Counted from the stretch's first letter, positions 45,604 to 55,162 are shown. The stretch: DNA of 61,441 bases from Pseudomonas sp. (GCF_028293835.1 NZ_JAQGNX010000087.1:1-61441), one strand, 5' to 3'. Program-made: numbers and translations. Notes: generated by a model not told the origin, from the letters alone.

Positions 45604-48600
45604 ATGGACGGTAACTATCATTCGCAGCTCGAAGAACAACGCCGCGACGCCCTCGTGGCCTATTACCTCGGCCAGTTAATCCCCAGCCAACAAACAGCCG
45701 CGCCCGACAGCATCGTCACACCCGACGACCTCTACGAATACCTGCTCATCGACAACCAGGTTACTGCCGCCGTCGATACCAGCCGTGTGGCCCAAGGCAT
45801 CGCCAGCATCCAGCAACATGTCCACGCCATCTATAACGGCATGGAGCCGGGGTTTGGTCAGGTGCCGGACATTGCGCAGCACAGCGAAGGGTTTCAACAG
45901 TGGCAGGACACTATGAGCCAATACAGTATCTGGTCGGGGTATCAGATGTTGGTGGATTATCCTGAGAACTACCTCGATCCGTCATTGCGCTTAGGCAAGA
46001 CCGAGTCCTTCAAGACCTTTGAAAGCGAGCTGGCACAGTCGAGGCTGACGCGGGACAACTTGCAGAATTCACTGGGCAATTATCTGGTCCGGTTCGAGGA
46101 AGTGAGCAATCTTGGCATCGTGTGTTGCTACATCGACGGCGTCGATTTTCGTCGTGCCGATTACTACTTCATTGGTAAGCAGCGTATCGAGCCGTTCGCC
46201 TATTACTGGCGCAAGGCAGCCATCGACCTGGATGAAAAAAGCACCCATGTAACACCTTCGGCATGGACCGAATGGAAGAAGATCGATGTGTCGCTAGGCG
46301 ATACCGTTACCCATGTGCGCACGGTGGTGGTGGAGGGGCGGTTGCACGTAGTGTGGCTGGAGCAAATGCGTGAGGTCATGGACGACAAAGATAAGCCTGT
46401 TGCAGACAGTTATCTGTACCACCTGAACATTAGCTATCTGCAGAATAATGGCCAATGGAGTCCGGCCATCTGCTTGCAACAATGCACCCTGCCATCGGTC
46501 ACTACGCTGGACCAGAACCAGTACGTTCTGGTGGCCGCTTTGGACAGCCGCGTGTCGGCTGAGCCGAGGCTAGTGGTAGGTCTTATTGAGCGAATGAATA
46601 CGCAGTTGGTGGCCCCCGCTTTTCTTTGCGTAAGAGACAAATACTGGCAACCGGTCACATTGAATAGTGCATCGCAGAACTCCTTGCTGGCTGCATTGAT
46701 GACGCAATTGGGCACGGACCCAGGGCGAGCGCAGTACGTCATGGAGGGCGCGGACACCAGCGGCAAAGTCTGGACCCTGGACAGCGTTAAGTGGAATGAA
46801 TTTGGTGATAATCACCGGGGATCGCTTAGCCGTTATCTCGAGCTCGACATACGGATAAAAACCATCAACGGCGAATGTAAAATGGAGGCTATTGGTCTTT
46901 GCACCAAGCCGTGGTACGAGCCGGACGATTCAGGAGTTGTCTTCCGTGGTGACTTTGGCATTTGGAAAAGTACGCCTCGTCCCTCTTCAGCGCTGGTACT
47001 CAATGGCTACGCACGAACTTCGGTAGAAACTCACCCGTGGGGCACGCAAACGGTTCCTCTTGTCTATCCGATGCGCTTCGGAATGCCCAACAAAGACACC
47101 GGCCTCGGCTTCAACGAATTCACCATCACCCGCAAACTCCGTTCCGATGCCGTACCGACCCAAATAACGACTGCCGACGGCGGTCAATTCCTCGACTTGC
47201 ATGCGTTGGAATTGCCCAACCTGCGCCATGTACGCTTAAACACCACTTTCGCCGCAGAACTGGTTCGCAAGGCTGAACGCTCACTGGACGGCGCTATAGG
47301 CTGGGAAGCGCAGCACACACTTGAGGGACCGGCACCCGATAGCGACGCGGCTACCCCCATCGATTTCAACGGCGCCAATGGTCGTTACTTTTGGGAGTTG
47401 TTTTTCCATGTGCCGCATCTGGCCGCGTCGCGCCTGAATCAGGCATTTGACTATGCAGGCGCAGAGCAATGGCTGCATTATCTGTTCAACCCGCAGGTGC
47501 GGGTGGCACCGTTGTATCCGGCTCCAGATCAGGTGAATTGGCAGCCGTATTGGACCAGTCGCCCGTTGGGATTTGCCGATGATCCGCTGCGTGACACGGC
47601 GGCCCCGCGTGATCCGGATGCGATTGCCTATGGTGCGCCCTCGCACTACCGCAAAGCCATTTTCATGCTTTATCTGGACAACCTCATCGCCTGGGGCGAC
47701 ACGCTCTATCGCCAGGTCACCCGCGATTCTCTCACCGAGGCCAAGCTGCTTTACGTCCGAGCGCTGTCGTTGCTGGGGCCACTGTCCAAGGGTCGCAGTA
47801 TCAGCCAATGGACGCCCCAGTCGCTGGAAGATGCGGCCAGGTACCAGCCAGACTCATTCGCTGCGGTGGAGTCCTCTGGCCAGGACTGGCTGCAGCACGA
47901 CACGCCGCATACGCTGGGCGGTCAGCCCTGGTTGCGGTTGATCGATGCGCCCGGGTTCCGTCTGCCGGTCAATACTCGATTGCTGGACCTGTGGGATCAG
48001 CTTGATCTGCGCTTGTACAACCTGCGACATAACCTGACGCTGGACGGCAAACCGATGTTACTGGCGTTGTACGAAGCGCCTGCCAATCCTGTAGACCTGT
48101 TGCGTGCGCAACTGGCGGGTAACAACAGCATGGTCCGGCGACTGGGATCGATGTCGGTCATCCCCCCTTACCGTTTTACCGCCATGTTGCCACGGGCGAG
48201 GAATGCTGTAGACACGCTGATCCGCTTTGGTGAACAGGTGCGACTCCATATGGAATCCCGAGACCGCTTCGAGCAGGAGGGGTTGCAGCAGGGGCACGTG
48301 CTGGAGCTGTCCGGGTTCGTCGAAAGACTGGATGGTATGGCTATTGAGCACGCACAGTTCAGCCTCGATCTGCTGCACGCCAGCGGTAAGCAGTTGCAAG
48401 CGCAGGTCGAAACCTTTGATCAATGGCTGGCACAGGATGTGAGTGATGCGGAAAAGCGCGCCGAAGAGATGTTTTCCGGCGCCAGTGCTGCCCGCATCGT
48501 GGCATCTGCCAGTCGTGCCGTGGGTTATGGCCTGACCACAGTGCCCAACACACTCACTGTTATCCCATTGCCCCCCCTTGTTATCCCCGGAGGTTGGCAT

Positions 48601-49815
48601 TGGTCCGGGCCGTTTTGGACGGCCGCCTCGGCGGCGGAGAGTGTGGGTGTATACATGGCGGACAGTGCCGACGCGCGCTTGCGGGCGGATGCGCAAGAAC
48701 GCAGGCGTAAGGAGTGGGAATTTCTCAAGGATCAGGCGCAGAAACAGCTTGAATCTGTGACGCTGCAGGTGGAGCAGCAAGAGGTGTTGATCCGCTCGGC
48801 GGAAATGAAGCGGGCCCGTTCCAAAAAAGCCGTCGAACAGGCGCAGGCGTTTTATGCCTTCATCCAGAACCGCGCCACCAACGCTGCCTTGTACCAGTGG
48901 CTGCTGGGGCAGATGTCCACGTTGTATTTTCAGTCGTATGACGCGGTGTTGTCCATCTGCCTGGCCACCGAAGCCTGCTGGCAATACGAGATTGGCGATG
49001 GCGATACGCGCTTCATTCCGGTCAATGCGTGGTTCGATAACCGCCATGGTTTGACCGCAGGTGAAAGTCTGAGCCTGGGTCTTCTGCAGATGGAATCGGC
49101 TTTTCTCGCCCGGCACGAACGACGTTTGGAACTTGTAAAAACTGTCTCGCTGCGCCGGTTGCTGCACGATTATCAAGGCGAAAGCGCGGAGACGGGCTGG
49201 GCAGCGGTTATCGGCAGCCTGCGCGGCACCGGCACCCTTGAGTTTACGCTTAAGCCGTCTTTGTTTGATCAGGATTACCCCGGTCACTACCTGCGCCAGC
49301 TCGTACAGGTGTCGCTGTCGTTGCCGGGCGTGCTGGGTCCCTATGAAAACAGCTGTGTGCTGCTCGGTCAGCTGGCCAGTAGCTATTTGCTCAAACCTGA
49401 TATCGGCGGCTGCAAGTACATGTATCAGCAGGCACAGGAGCTGCCGGGTGAGCATGACGATATCAACCCGCGGTTCGTCATCGCCAACCCGCGTCCCAGC
49501 CAACAGATTGCGGTGTCGGCTGCCAATGATGAATCCGGCGTATACAGGGCGCTGATGGATGATGAGCGTTATCAGCCCTGTGAGGGCACCGGTGCAGTGT
49601 CCACCTGGACATTACGGTTCCCTCGGTACGCCAGCGCCCGGCAGCAGGCATTGTTCGATGACCTGCACGACATCATCGTGCACGTGAACTACCGCGCGAT
49701 GGACGGAGGTAAACCGTTCGCCGAGCAAGTGAAAGCGTTGAAGCAACAAGGCATCAAGGGCAGCACCGGACAGTCTCGACGACTGGCGCGCGAGCAGTTA
49801 TTGCCGCGGGTTTGA
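45604..49815 (+). CDS. Tc toxin A subunit, C-terminal half (TcaB-like), first copy
   Basis: 1403 aa from ATG 45604 (a GTG at 45595 is three codons earlier but sits against the AAGGG). It matches the C-terminal half of TcdA-type toxins in order: EQRRDALVAYYLGQL and DDLYEYLLIDNQVT...SRVAQGIASIQQHVHAI (ABC-toxin N domain, ~10-85), YPENYLDPSLRLG and RADYYFIGKQRIEPFAYYWR (neuraminidase-like region), GRYFWELFFHVPHLAASRLNQAFDYAGAEQWLHYLFNPQ, a long helical channel segment with a membrane hairpin around 973-1013, LYFQSYDAVLSICLATEACWQYEI, and a C-terminal TcB-binding region (~1210-1373) with DYPGHYLRQLVQVSLSLPGVLGPYE and DERYQPCEGTGAVSTWTL. It should complete the pore with the 39634 product. Confidence 0.87.
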   Translation: MDGNYHSQLEEQRRDALVAYYLGQLIPSQQTAAPDSIVTPDDLYEYLLIDNQVTAAVDTSRVAQGIASIQQHVHAIYNGMEPGFGQVPDIAQHSEGFQQWQDTMSQYSIWSGYQMLVDYPENYLDPSLRLGKTESFKTFESELAQSRLTRDNLQNSLGNYLVRFEEVSNLGIVCCYIDGVDFRRADYYFIGKQRIEPFAYYWRKAAIDLDEKSTHVTPSAWTEWKKIDVSLGDTVTHVRTVVVEGRLHVVWLEQMREVMDDKDKPVADSYLYHLNISYLQNNGQWSPAICLQQCTLPSVTTLDQNQYVLVAALDSRVSAEPRLVVGLIERMNTQLVAPAFLCVRDKYWQPVTLNSASQNSLLAALMTQLGTDPGRAQYVMEGADTSGKVWTLDSVKWNEFGDNHRGSLSRYLELDIRIKTINGECKMEAIGLCTKPWYEPDDSGVVFRGDFGIWKSTPRPSSALVLNGYARTSVETHPWGTQTVPLVYPMRFGMPNKDTGLGFNEFTITRKLRSDAVPTQITTADGGQFLDLHALELPNLRHVRLNTTFAAELVRKAERSLDGAIGWEAQHTLEGPAPDSDAATPIDFNGANGRYFWELFFHVPHLAASRLNQAFDYAGAEQWLHYLFNPQVRVAPLYPAPDQVNWQPYWTSRPLGFADDPLRDTAAPRDPDAIAYGAPSHYRKAIFMLYLDNLIAWGDTLYRQVTRDSLTEAKLLYVRALSLLGPLSKGRSISQWTPQSLEDAARYQPDSFAAVESSGQDWLQHDTPHTLGGQPWLRLIDAPGFRLPVNTRLLDLWDQLDLRLYNLRHNLTLDGKPMLLALYEAPANPVDLLRAQLAGNNSMVRRLGSMSVIPPYRFTAMLPRARNAVDTLIRFGEQVRLHMESRDRFEQEGLQQGHVLELSGFVERLDGMAIEHAQFSLDLLHASGKQLQAQVETFDQWLAQDVSDAEKRAEEMFSGASAARIVASASRAVGYGLTTVPNTLTVIPLPPLVIPGGWHWSGPFWTAASAAESVGVYMADSADARLRADAQERRRKEWEFLKDQAQKQLESVTLQVEQQEVLIRSAEMKRARSKKAVEQAQAFYAFIQNRATNAALYQWLLGQMSTLYFQSYDAVLSICLATEACWQYEIGDGDTRFIPVNAWFDNRHGLTAGESLSLGLLQMESAFLARHERRLELVKTVSLRRLLHDYQGESAETGWAAVIGSLRGTGTLEFTLKPSLFDQDYPGHYLRQLVQVSLSLPGVLGPYENSCVLLGQLASSYLLKPDIGGCKYMYQQAQELPGEHDDINPRFVIANPRPSQQIAVSAANDESGVYRALMDDERYQPCEGTGAVSTWTLRFPRYASARQQALFDDLHDIIVHVNYRAMDGGKPFAEQVKALKQQGIKGSTGQSRRLAREQLLPRV

Positions 49816-49858
49816 GGCTGTTCAATCCCATCAATGGATGATGAAGGGAACTACCACC

Positions 49859-52800
49859 ATGAGCCAATCAATCATAGGCACACTGGAGCAGCAACGCAGG
49901 GACGCACTGGTTGCCTATTACCTCGGGAATTTGGTGGGGCTGGATAATACGCCGCACCGCATTGCCACTGAAAACGATCTGTACGAATACCTGCTGATCG
50001 ATAACCAGGTGACGGCACAGGTTGATACCAGCCGCGTCGCCCAAGGTATTGCCAGTGTGCAGCAGCACATTCACGCCATCTACAACGGTATGGAGCCCGG
50101 CTACACAGGTGTGAGTGACGAAACGCTCACGCTGTGGCGAGAGGGCATGTCGCAATACAGTTTGTGGTCCGGTTATCAGATGCTGGAGGATTATCCGGAA
50201 AACTACCTGGACCCAACCCTGAGGTTGGACAAAACTATTCCGTTCAAAACGTTCGAGTCGGAGCTGGCCCAGGCACGGCTGTCGGCAGACACGGTGCAAT
50301 CGGCTTTGGGTAACTATTTGCAGGCCTTCGAAACCATCAGTAACTTGCAGATCACCGGTTGTTATATCAACAGCTCCAACTTCATCAACGCCGATTATTA
50401 CTTCATTGGTCGGCAGAGCATTGAGCCGTTTGCCTTCTATTGGCGCAAGGCGCGTCTGTACCAGGGCGCGTCTGCCAATAAAGCATATATGGCCGGTTGG
50501 ACCGAGTGGAAAGCGATCGAATCGATCACGGGCGCGCATATCAAATACTGCCGCCCCGTGGTCATGGACGGTCGCCTGTATGCGGTATGGGTAGAAAGTA
50601 GTAAGGCCGTGCTTGATGCAAACGGGGCTAAAACGGGACGCTTTGAATATCGCATGAAGCTGGCTTTTCGACGTTTGGATGAAAGCTGGAGTGTGCCCAT
50701 CCTGTTGTTTGAAGGTGAAACCAACGACGAAGCATTGGCCAGTACAGTGGGCGCGGACGGAGTTATCAGCAAGGGCTATAGGCTCGCGGTTTCCACGGAT
50801 CATGGCCACGGCGGGAAGTCCCGGCTATTGGTGGGCTTCAGGTCGGTTGGCCATCCACCTGAAGTCAATGATCTGGTGGTTCGTGATGACCTGTTGAATC
50901 CGCTTCAAATTAGCGATGCCGAGAACGTGCAGAACGCCCTGCAATATTTATTGGGGACGGACAATCGGCGTGTTCAGTTTTGCAGTGATCAGTTGCTTGG
51001 TGGTGAGGGGCTTAGTTGGAGAATAAAATCAGTAGTGCCCGATTTGACAGGTCCTGCCACAACCATTTCGAATTCCGAACTTTCGGTGAATGACAGCCTC
51101 GAGTTGCGCGCTGAATGGCAAAACGGGACATTGGCTTTGCAAGGGTTTTGCAGTAAGCCTGTTGGCTTGCCTGTCCGCAAAGCTTTTTACTATCACAAGG
51201 ACATCAACTACACTGTAAATTCAGGGATTGAGTTTTCAGTCAGCGCGACGGAAAATTCTATGTTTTTTAGAGTTCTTAAGCGTGCACCCTCTGAGGATCA
51301 TCTAATTCCTTTTACCTATTCGCTGTTTCACACCGGAAGTGTTGCAGAAGCCACTCCTGAATGTTTTGTGCATGTACGGGATGAGAAGTACTTTAGCTAT
51401 TGGGTAGCTGTAATTAATATTGATCTTGATCCAAATTTTTTTCGGCTCGAAGGATATGCCGGTGGTTTTTTCGTGAAAATAAATTCTCGCGATAATATCT
51501 TTCTTGATGGGCCCAATAATTACGTCCAACCCGGATATGTAACTGCGGAAATGGAATGGGGTATTGCGCACTATGAACGCCAATGGCTCGCGAGATATAA
51601 TACTGTTCTATTAAATGGAGCAGCGAAGACTCCGGTTATTTATCACGGTTGGCCAGCCACAGACGACAACCAGAGAACCTTCCAATGGGGGGAATATGTT
51701 GAGAACCCCAAAGGTTTTGGACTGAACGGCTTCATTGTCACCCGGGAGCCCATGACCGACCCGGCCCCACATATAGCCACCACCGAATCCGGCGCGCAAT
51801 ATTTGGCTCTGGACAAGATTGGTATAGAAGCCAGCAGCGCCTCGATCCGCCTCAATACCCTGTTCGCCAAAGAGCTTACACATAAGGCGAGCCTGTCTCT
51901 GGGGAGCGCCTTGTCCTGGGAAACTCAACACACTGAAGAACCGCCATTGCCTGGGCAAACGGCGCCGGTGTATGTCGACTTTATCGGTGCCAACGGCCTG
52001 TACTTCTGGGAGCTGTTCTTTCATGCCTCCCATCTGGTGGCCTGGCGTCTACAGCAAGAGTTTGACTATTCAGGCGCGCAGAACTGGCTCCACCGTTTGT
52101 TCAACCCACAAGTACGCGTTGCACCGCTGTACCCACCACCCAGTGACACTGACTGGCGACCCTACTGGACCTGCCGACCGTTGGGTATGGCGGACAATTT
52201 CGCGCTGGAACTGGAGGGCTTGACCAACCCGGATGCCATTGCCAGGGGTGCGCCTTCGCACTACCGCAAGGCCATCTTTATGCTGTACCTGAATAATCTG
52301 ATCGCGTGGGGCGACATGCTGTATCGCCAAGTCACCCGCGATACGCTGAATGAAGCCAAGCTTCATTACGTCCGTGCCTTATCCTTGCTTGGGCCGCTGT
52401 CCAAAGGGCGCAGCATCAGTCACTGGACACCGGTGACTCTGGAACAGGCTGGTGAAGAGGGTGGCCAGGGGTTCGCAGCTGTTGAGTCGTCAAATGTCCA
52501 GGCGTTGAAAGAGTTGACGCCTGTAGCCATGGGCGAAGCGCCCTGGCTGCGCCTACTGGATACGTCGGTCTTCCGCTTGCCCGTCAACAGCCAGTTGCTT
52601 GACCTGTGGGACCGTCTGGACCTGCGCCTGCATAACCTTCGCCACAACCTCACGCTGGACGGCAAGCCCCTGCAATTGGCGCTGTATGACCCCCCCGCCA
52701 ACCCGCTCGATCTGTTGCGTGCACAACTCAATGGCAGCAGCCTTAGCCAGCGTCGTCTGGGCTCGTTGGCAATCATCCCGCCCTATCGTTTTCGCGCCAT

Positions 52801-54430
52801 GTTGCCCCGGGCGCAGAACGCCGTGGACACCCTCATTCGTTTCTCGCAACAGGTGCTGGGCCACATGGAACTGCGAGACCGGGCGCAACAGGAGGAACTG
52901 CAGCAAAACCACGTACTGGATGATCTCGTCACGTTTGCCGAGCAGCTCCAGCAGGATGCCATCGACCAGGCGAGTAAAGGGCGTGAGGTGCTGCAAGCCA
53001 ACCGTCAGGCTGTGTCTGCGCGCAAGCAGTATTACGATGAACTGATTCACAGCGACGTCAGCCAGCAGGAAAAAACCGCTCATACCGAACGTACGGCAGC
53101 AATGGCCAGCATGGGGACCGCCCGGGTGCTGACGGCCGCAGGGCATATCGCGACCATGGTTCCTAATCAGTTTGGCTTGACATCCGGAGGGATGAACTGG
53201 GGTGGGGCTTTATTTGCAGCAGCAGAAGGTCTTGAAGCCAGTGCGGCAGTGCTTAACGAACTGGCTCAACAACAATTGACCCATGACATGCAAAACCGTC
53301 GCCGCGCCGAATGGCAGCACATGGCGAAGCAGGCGGAGCTTGAACTGGACATTGTCGACCGGCAGATCGAAGCACAGAATGTTGAATTGCGTGCGGCCAC
53401 CACCAGCCTGGAGCAAGCCATCAAGGCTCGCGAACAGGCCGCAGCGCTGTATGCGTTCATCAAGAACCGTGCTACCGGAGCCGGACTGTATCAATGGCTG
53501 TTGAGTCAGATGTCGACCTTGTACTTTCAGGCCTACGATGCGGTGCTTGCCCTGTGTCTGGGCGTCGAGGCGTGCTGGCAGTACGAAATCGGTGACCGAG
53601 ACACGCGGTTTATTTCTACCACTGCGTGGGCGGATAACCGTTTCGGATTAACCGCAGGCGAAACCCTTAAGTTGGGTTTGTTACAGATGGAATCTGCATT
53701 TCTGGCGCGTCATGAGCATCGTCTGGAATTGACCAAAACGGTTTCCCTCAAGGGCCTGCTCGCCGACTACGATCCCAATGGCGCACAGGTTGCCGGTACG
53801 CTGGCCACCGGATGGGCAGCTGCGATCGAGACGCTGCGCACAAATGGCGAAATCCAGTTCGCGTTTAAATCCTCCGCTTTCGACCGGGACTATCCGGGAC
53901 ATTACTTGCGCCAATTGACAAGGGTATCGGTCTCGCTACCGGTGGTGCTTGAGCCGTACCAAGACATCCATGCGACATTGAGCCAGCAGTCCAGCAGTTA
54001 CCTGTTGAAGCCGCAGATCGGCAATGTGAAACATCTTTACCAACAAGCCGGTGAGTTGTCTGAGGGTAACGACGACGATATTCGCCAAGACCAGATCGTC
54101 TTCAACCCGCGGACCAATCAGCAGATAGGTATCTCCACGGGTGTCGATGATCACGGCCTGTTCACCCTTGATTTCAATGACGAGCGTTACTTTCCGTTCG
54201 AAGGCACCGGGGCTATTTCCAGCTGGACCCTGAGTTTCCCCAACCATGAGTCCGATGAGCAGCAGGCGATGCTGGGATCCCTCACTGACGTCATTCTTCA
54301 TGTGCGTTATCTGGCGGTGGATGGCGGCAAGGTCTTCAGTGACCAGGTCGAGACGCTGGTCGCTGCGCTGGAGTCGACTGAGTCAGTCAAGCAGCGACCG
54401 CTGCTGTTGCCGCCGGCAGACAATGCTTAA
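49859..54430 (+). CDS. Tc toxin A subunit, C-terminal half (TcaB-like), second copy
   Basis: 1523 aa from ATG 49859 (AAGGGA upstream; a longer frame begins at 49838). A tandem paralogue of the preceding gene, 43 bp downstream of it: the N-terminal ~90 residues are nearly the same (EQQRRDALVAYYLGNL, DLYEYLLIDNQVTAQVDTSRVAQGIAS), as are the FWELFFHASHLVAWRLQQEFDYSGAQNWLHRLFNPQ block, the channel region with MVPNQFGLTSGGMNWGG (~1098-1114) and the TcB-binding end DYPGHYLRQLTRVSVSLPVVLEPYQ...LDFNDERYFPFEGTGAISSWTL. It is 120 aa longer, mainly through an insertion near residues 440-600 that is AT-rich (lines 51421 and 51481: 38 % and 40 % GC, against 63 % at 52621). Its stop overlaps the next, convergent gene. 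Confidence 0.87.
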   Translation: MSQSIIGTLEQQRRDALVAYYLGNLVGLDNTPHRIATENDLYEYLLIDNQVTAQVDTSRVAQGIASVQQHIHAIYNGMEPGYTGVSDETLTLWREGMSQYSLWSGYQMLEDYPENYLDPTLRLDKTIPFKTFESELAQARLSADTVQSALGNYLQAFETISNLQITGCYINSSNFINADYYFIGRQSIEPFAFYWRKARLYQGASANKAYMAGWTEWKAIESITGAHIKYCRPVVMDGRLYAVWVESSKAVLDANGAKTGRFEYRMKLAFRRLDESWSVPILLFEGETNDEALASTVGADGVISKGYRLAVSTDHGHGGKSRLLVGFRSVGHPPEVNDLVVRDDLLNPLQISDAENVQNALQYLLGTDNRRVQFCSDQLLGGEGLSWRIKSVVPDLTGPATTISNSELSVNDSLELRAEWQNGTLALQGFCSKPVGLPVRKAFYYHKDINYTVNSGIEFSVSATENSMFFRVLKRAPSEDHLIPFTYSLFHTGSVAEATPECFVHVRDEKYFSYWVAVINIDLDPNFFRLEGYAGGFFVKINSRDNIFLDGPNNYVQPGYVTAEMEWGIAHYERQWLARYNTVLLNGAAKTPVIYHGWPATDDNQRTFQWGEYVENPKGFGLNGFIVTREPMTDPAPHIATTESGAQYLALDKIGIEASSASIRLNTLFAKELTHKASLSLGSALSWETQHTEEPPLPGQTAPVYVDFIGANGLYFWELFFHASHLVAWRLQQEFDYSGAQNWLHRLFNPQVRVAPLYPPPSDTDWRPYWTCRPLGMADNFALELEGLTNPDAIARGAPSHYRKAIFMLYLNNLIAWGDMLYRQVTRDTLNEAKLHYVRALSLLGPLSKGRSISHWTPVTLEQAGEEGGQGFAAVESSNVQALKELTPVAMGEAPWLRLLDTSVFRLPVNSQLLDLWDRLDLRLHNLRHNLTLDGKPLQLALYDPPANPLDLLRAQLNGSSLSQRRLGSLAIIPPYRFRAMLPRAQNAVDTLIRFSQQVLGHMELRDRAQQEELQQNHVLDDLVTFAEQLQQDAIDQASKGREVLQANRQAVSARKQYYDELIHSDVSQQEKTAHTERTAAMASMGTARVLTAAGHIATMVPNQFGLTSGGMNWGGALFAAAEGLEASAAVLNELAQQQLTHDMQNRRRAEWQHMAKQAELELDIVDRQIEAQNVELRAATTSLEQAIKAREQAAALYAFIKNRATGAGLYQWLLSQMSTLYFQAYDAVLALCLGVEACWQYEIGDRDTRFISTTAWADNRFGLTAGETLKLGLLQMESAFLARHEHRLELTKTVSLKGLLADYDPNGAQVAGTLATGWAAAIETLRTNGEIQFAFKSSAFDRDYPGHYLRQLTRVSVSLPVVLEPYQDIHATLSQQSSSYLLKPQIGNVKHLYQQAGELSEGNDDDIRQDQIVFNPRTNQQIGISTGVDDHGLFTLDFNDERYFPFEGTGAISSWTLSFPNHESDEQQAMLGSLTDVILHVRYLAVDGGKVFSDQVETLVAALESTESVKQRPLLLPPADNA

Positions 54431-54786
54431 TCTATTTCGCTGACGTACGTCCCCACATCATCAAGAATTAGCTGCAAGGTTTCTGCAACCTCCCGAAGGT
54501 CGGCTGCCGACATGCCGTGACGGATTTCATACTGGCTGTGGCCTTCCAGTTGCTGGGCATCCGCCGGATCGATTTCGATCAGCAGGCGTTCGGCGCTTAA
54601 CGTGGCTTTCAAGCTTTTAAGCTCAAAGGTCTTGTCATCGCCAACCGTGATCTCTACCTGATTTTCGTCAGGGAAACGGGTCAGCGAAAACAGGTCGCCG
54701 GTTTCGCCGTGGCAGCACAGCAGGGCCATGTCGTCATATTCGTCGTCGCATGGGTTGACGATGATGCTTGTGGTGTTGATCAGCAT
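54427..54786 (-). CDS. Small conserved protein of unknown function
   Basis: 119 aa from ATG 54786 (GGAG 6 nt upstream); the frame extends to 54828 without a better start. Acidic, soluble, beta-rich first half (LINTTSIIVNPCDDEYDDMALLCC, FSLTRFPDENQVEITVGDD) then a helical end (DLREVAETLQLILDD). No family recognised. Its TAA overlaps the TAA of the convergent toxin gene in the tetramer TTAA. Divergent from the PhnA-like gene, so the 134 bp between them carries both promoters. Confidence 0.6.
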   Translation of the reverse strand: MLINTTSIIVNPCDDEYDDMALLCCHGETGDLFSLTRFPDENQVEITVGDDKTFELKSLKATLSAERLLIEIDPADAQQLEGHSQYEIRHGMSAADLREVAETLQLILDDVGTYVSEID

Positions 54787-54920
54787 GGTTGGCTCCGGGG
54801 CTATCAAAAGCGGACAGGGCGTGATCATACCTCAGTGGGCCGCTCAGTTTTTATCGGCTGCCGCAGCCGCTATACTCTCTCGCATTACATTTTCGTAATG
54901 CCCAAGAACGTTTAATCGAT

Positions 54921-55139
54921 ATGACCCTGATTGTTAGAGACAGCAACGGCACCCAACTGGCCGATGGCGACAACGTGACGCTGATCAAGGACCTTAAAGT
55001 CAAAGGCACGTCCGTCACCCTCAAGCGCGGGACCATGGTCAAAGGCATTCGCCTGACGGACAACGAAGAAGAAGTCGAGTGCAAGGTGGAGAAAGTCAAA
55101 GGCCTGGTGTTGCGCGTCGAGTTTTTGAAGAAAGCCTGA
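54921..55139 (+). CDS. PhnA/YjdM-like domain protein without zinc ribbon
   Basis: 72 aa. Matches the C-terminal domain of E. coli YjdM (PhnA): IVRDSNGTQLADGDNVTLIKDLKVKGTS, LKRGTMVKGIRLTDN, and a final LRVEFLKKA. The N-terminal CxxC zinc ribbon of the ~110-aa YjdM form is absent and no cysteines of that kind are encoded upstream in frame. Despite the name, the domain is not known to degrade phosphonates. A terminator follows. Confidence 0.8.
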   Translation: MTLIVRDSNGTQLADGDNVTLIKDLKVKGTSVTLKRGTMVKGIRLTDNEEEVECKVEKVKGLVLRVEFLKKA

Positions 55140-55162
55140 TTCATTTATTGGTTGTTTGTTCA

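Noticed and set aside
48058..49503. 481-aa frame on minus opposite the first TcaB-like gene
   Set aside because: Overlaps strongly conserved TcA sequence on the other strand; no start signal or domain.
39634..54430. TcB/TcC (SpvB, RHS repeats) hidden in or near the toxin genes
   Set aside because: No RHS YD-repeat or SpvB-type sequence was seen in any of the four proteins or in the frames around them.
39335..54860. Mobile-element boundaries for the toxin island (integrase, IS ends, tRNA target, direct repeats)
   Set aside because: Looked for on both flanks and none found by eye. The island status rests only on content and composition.
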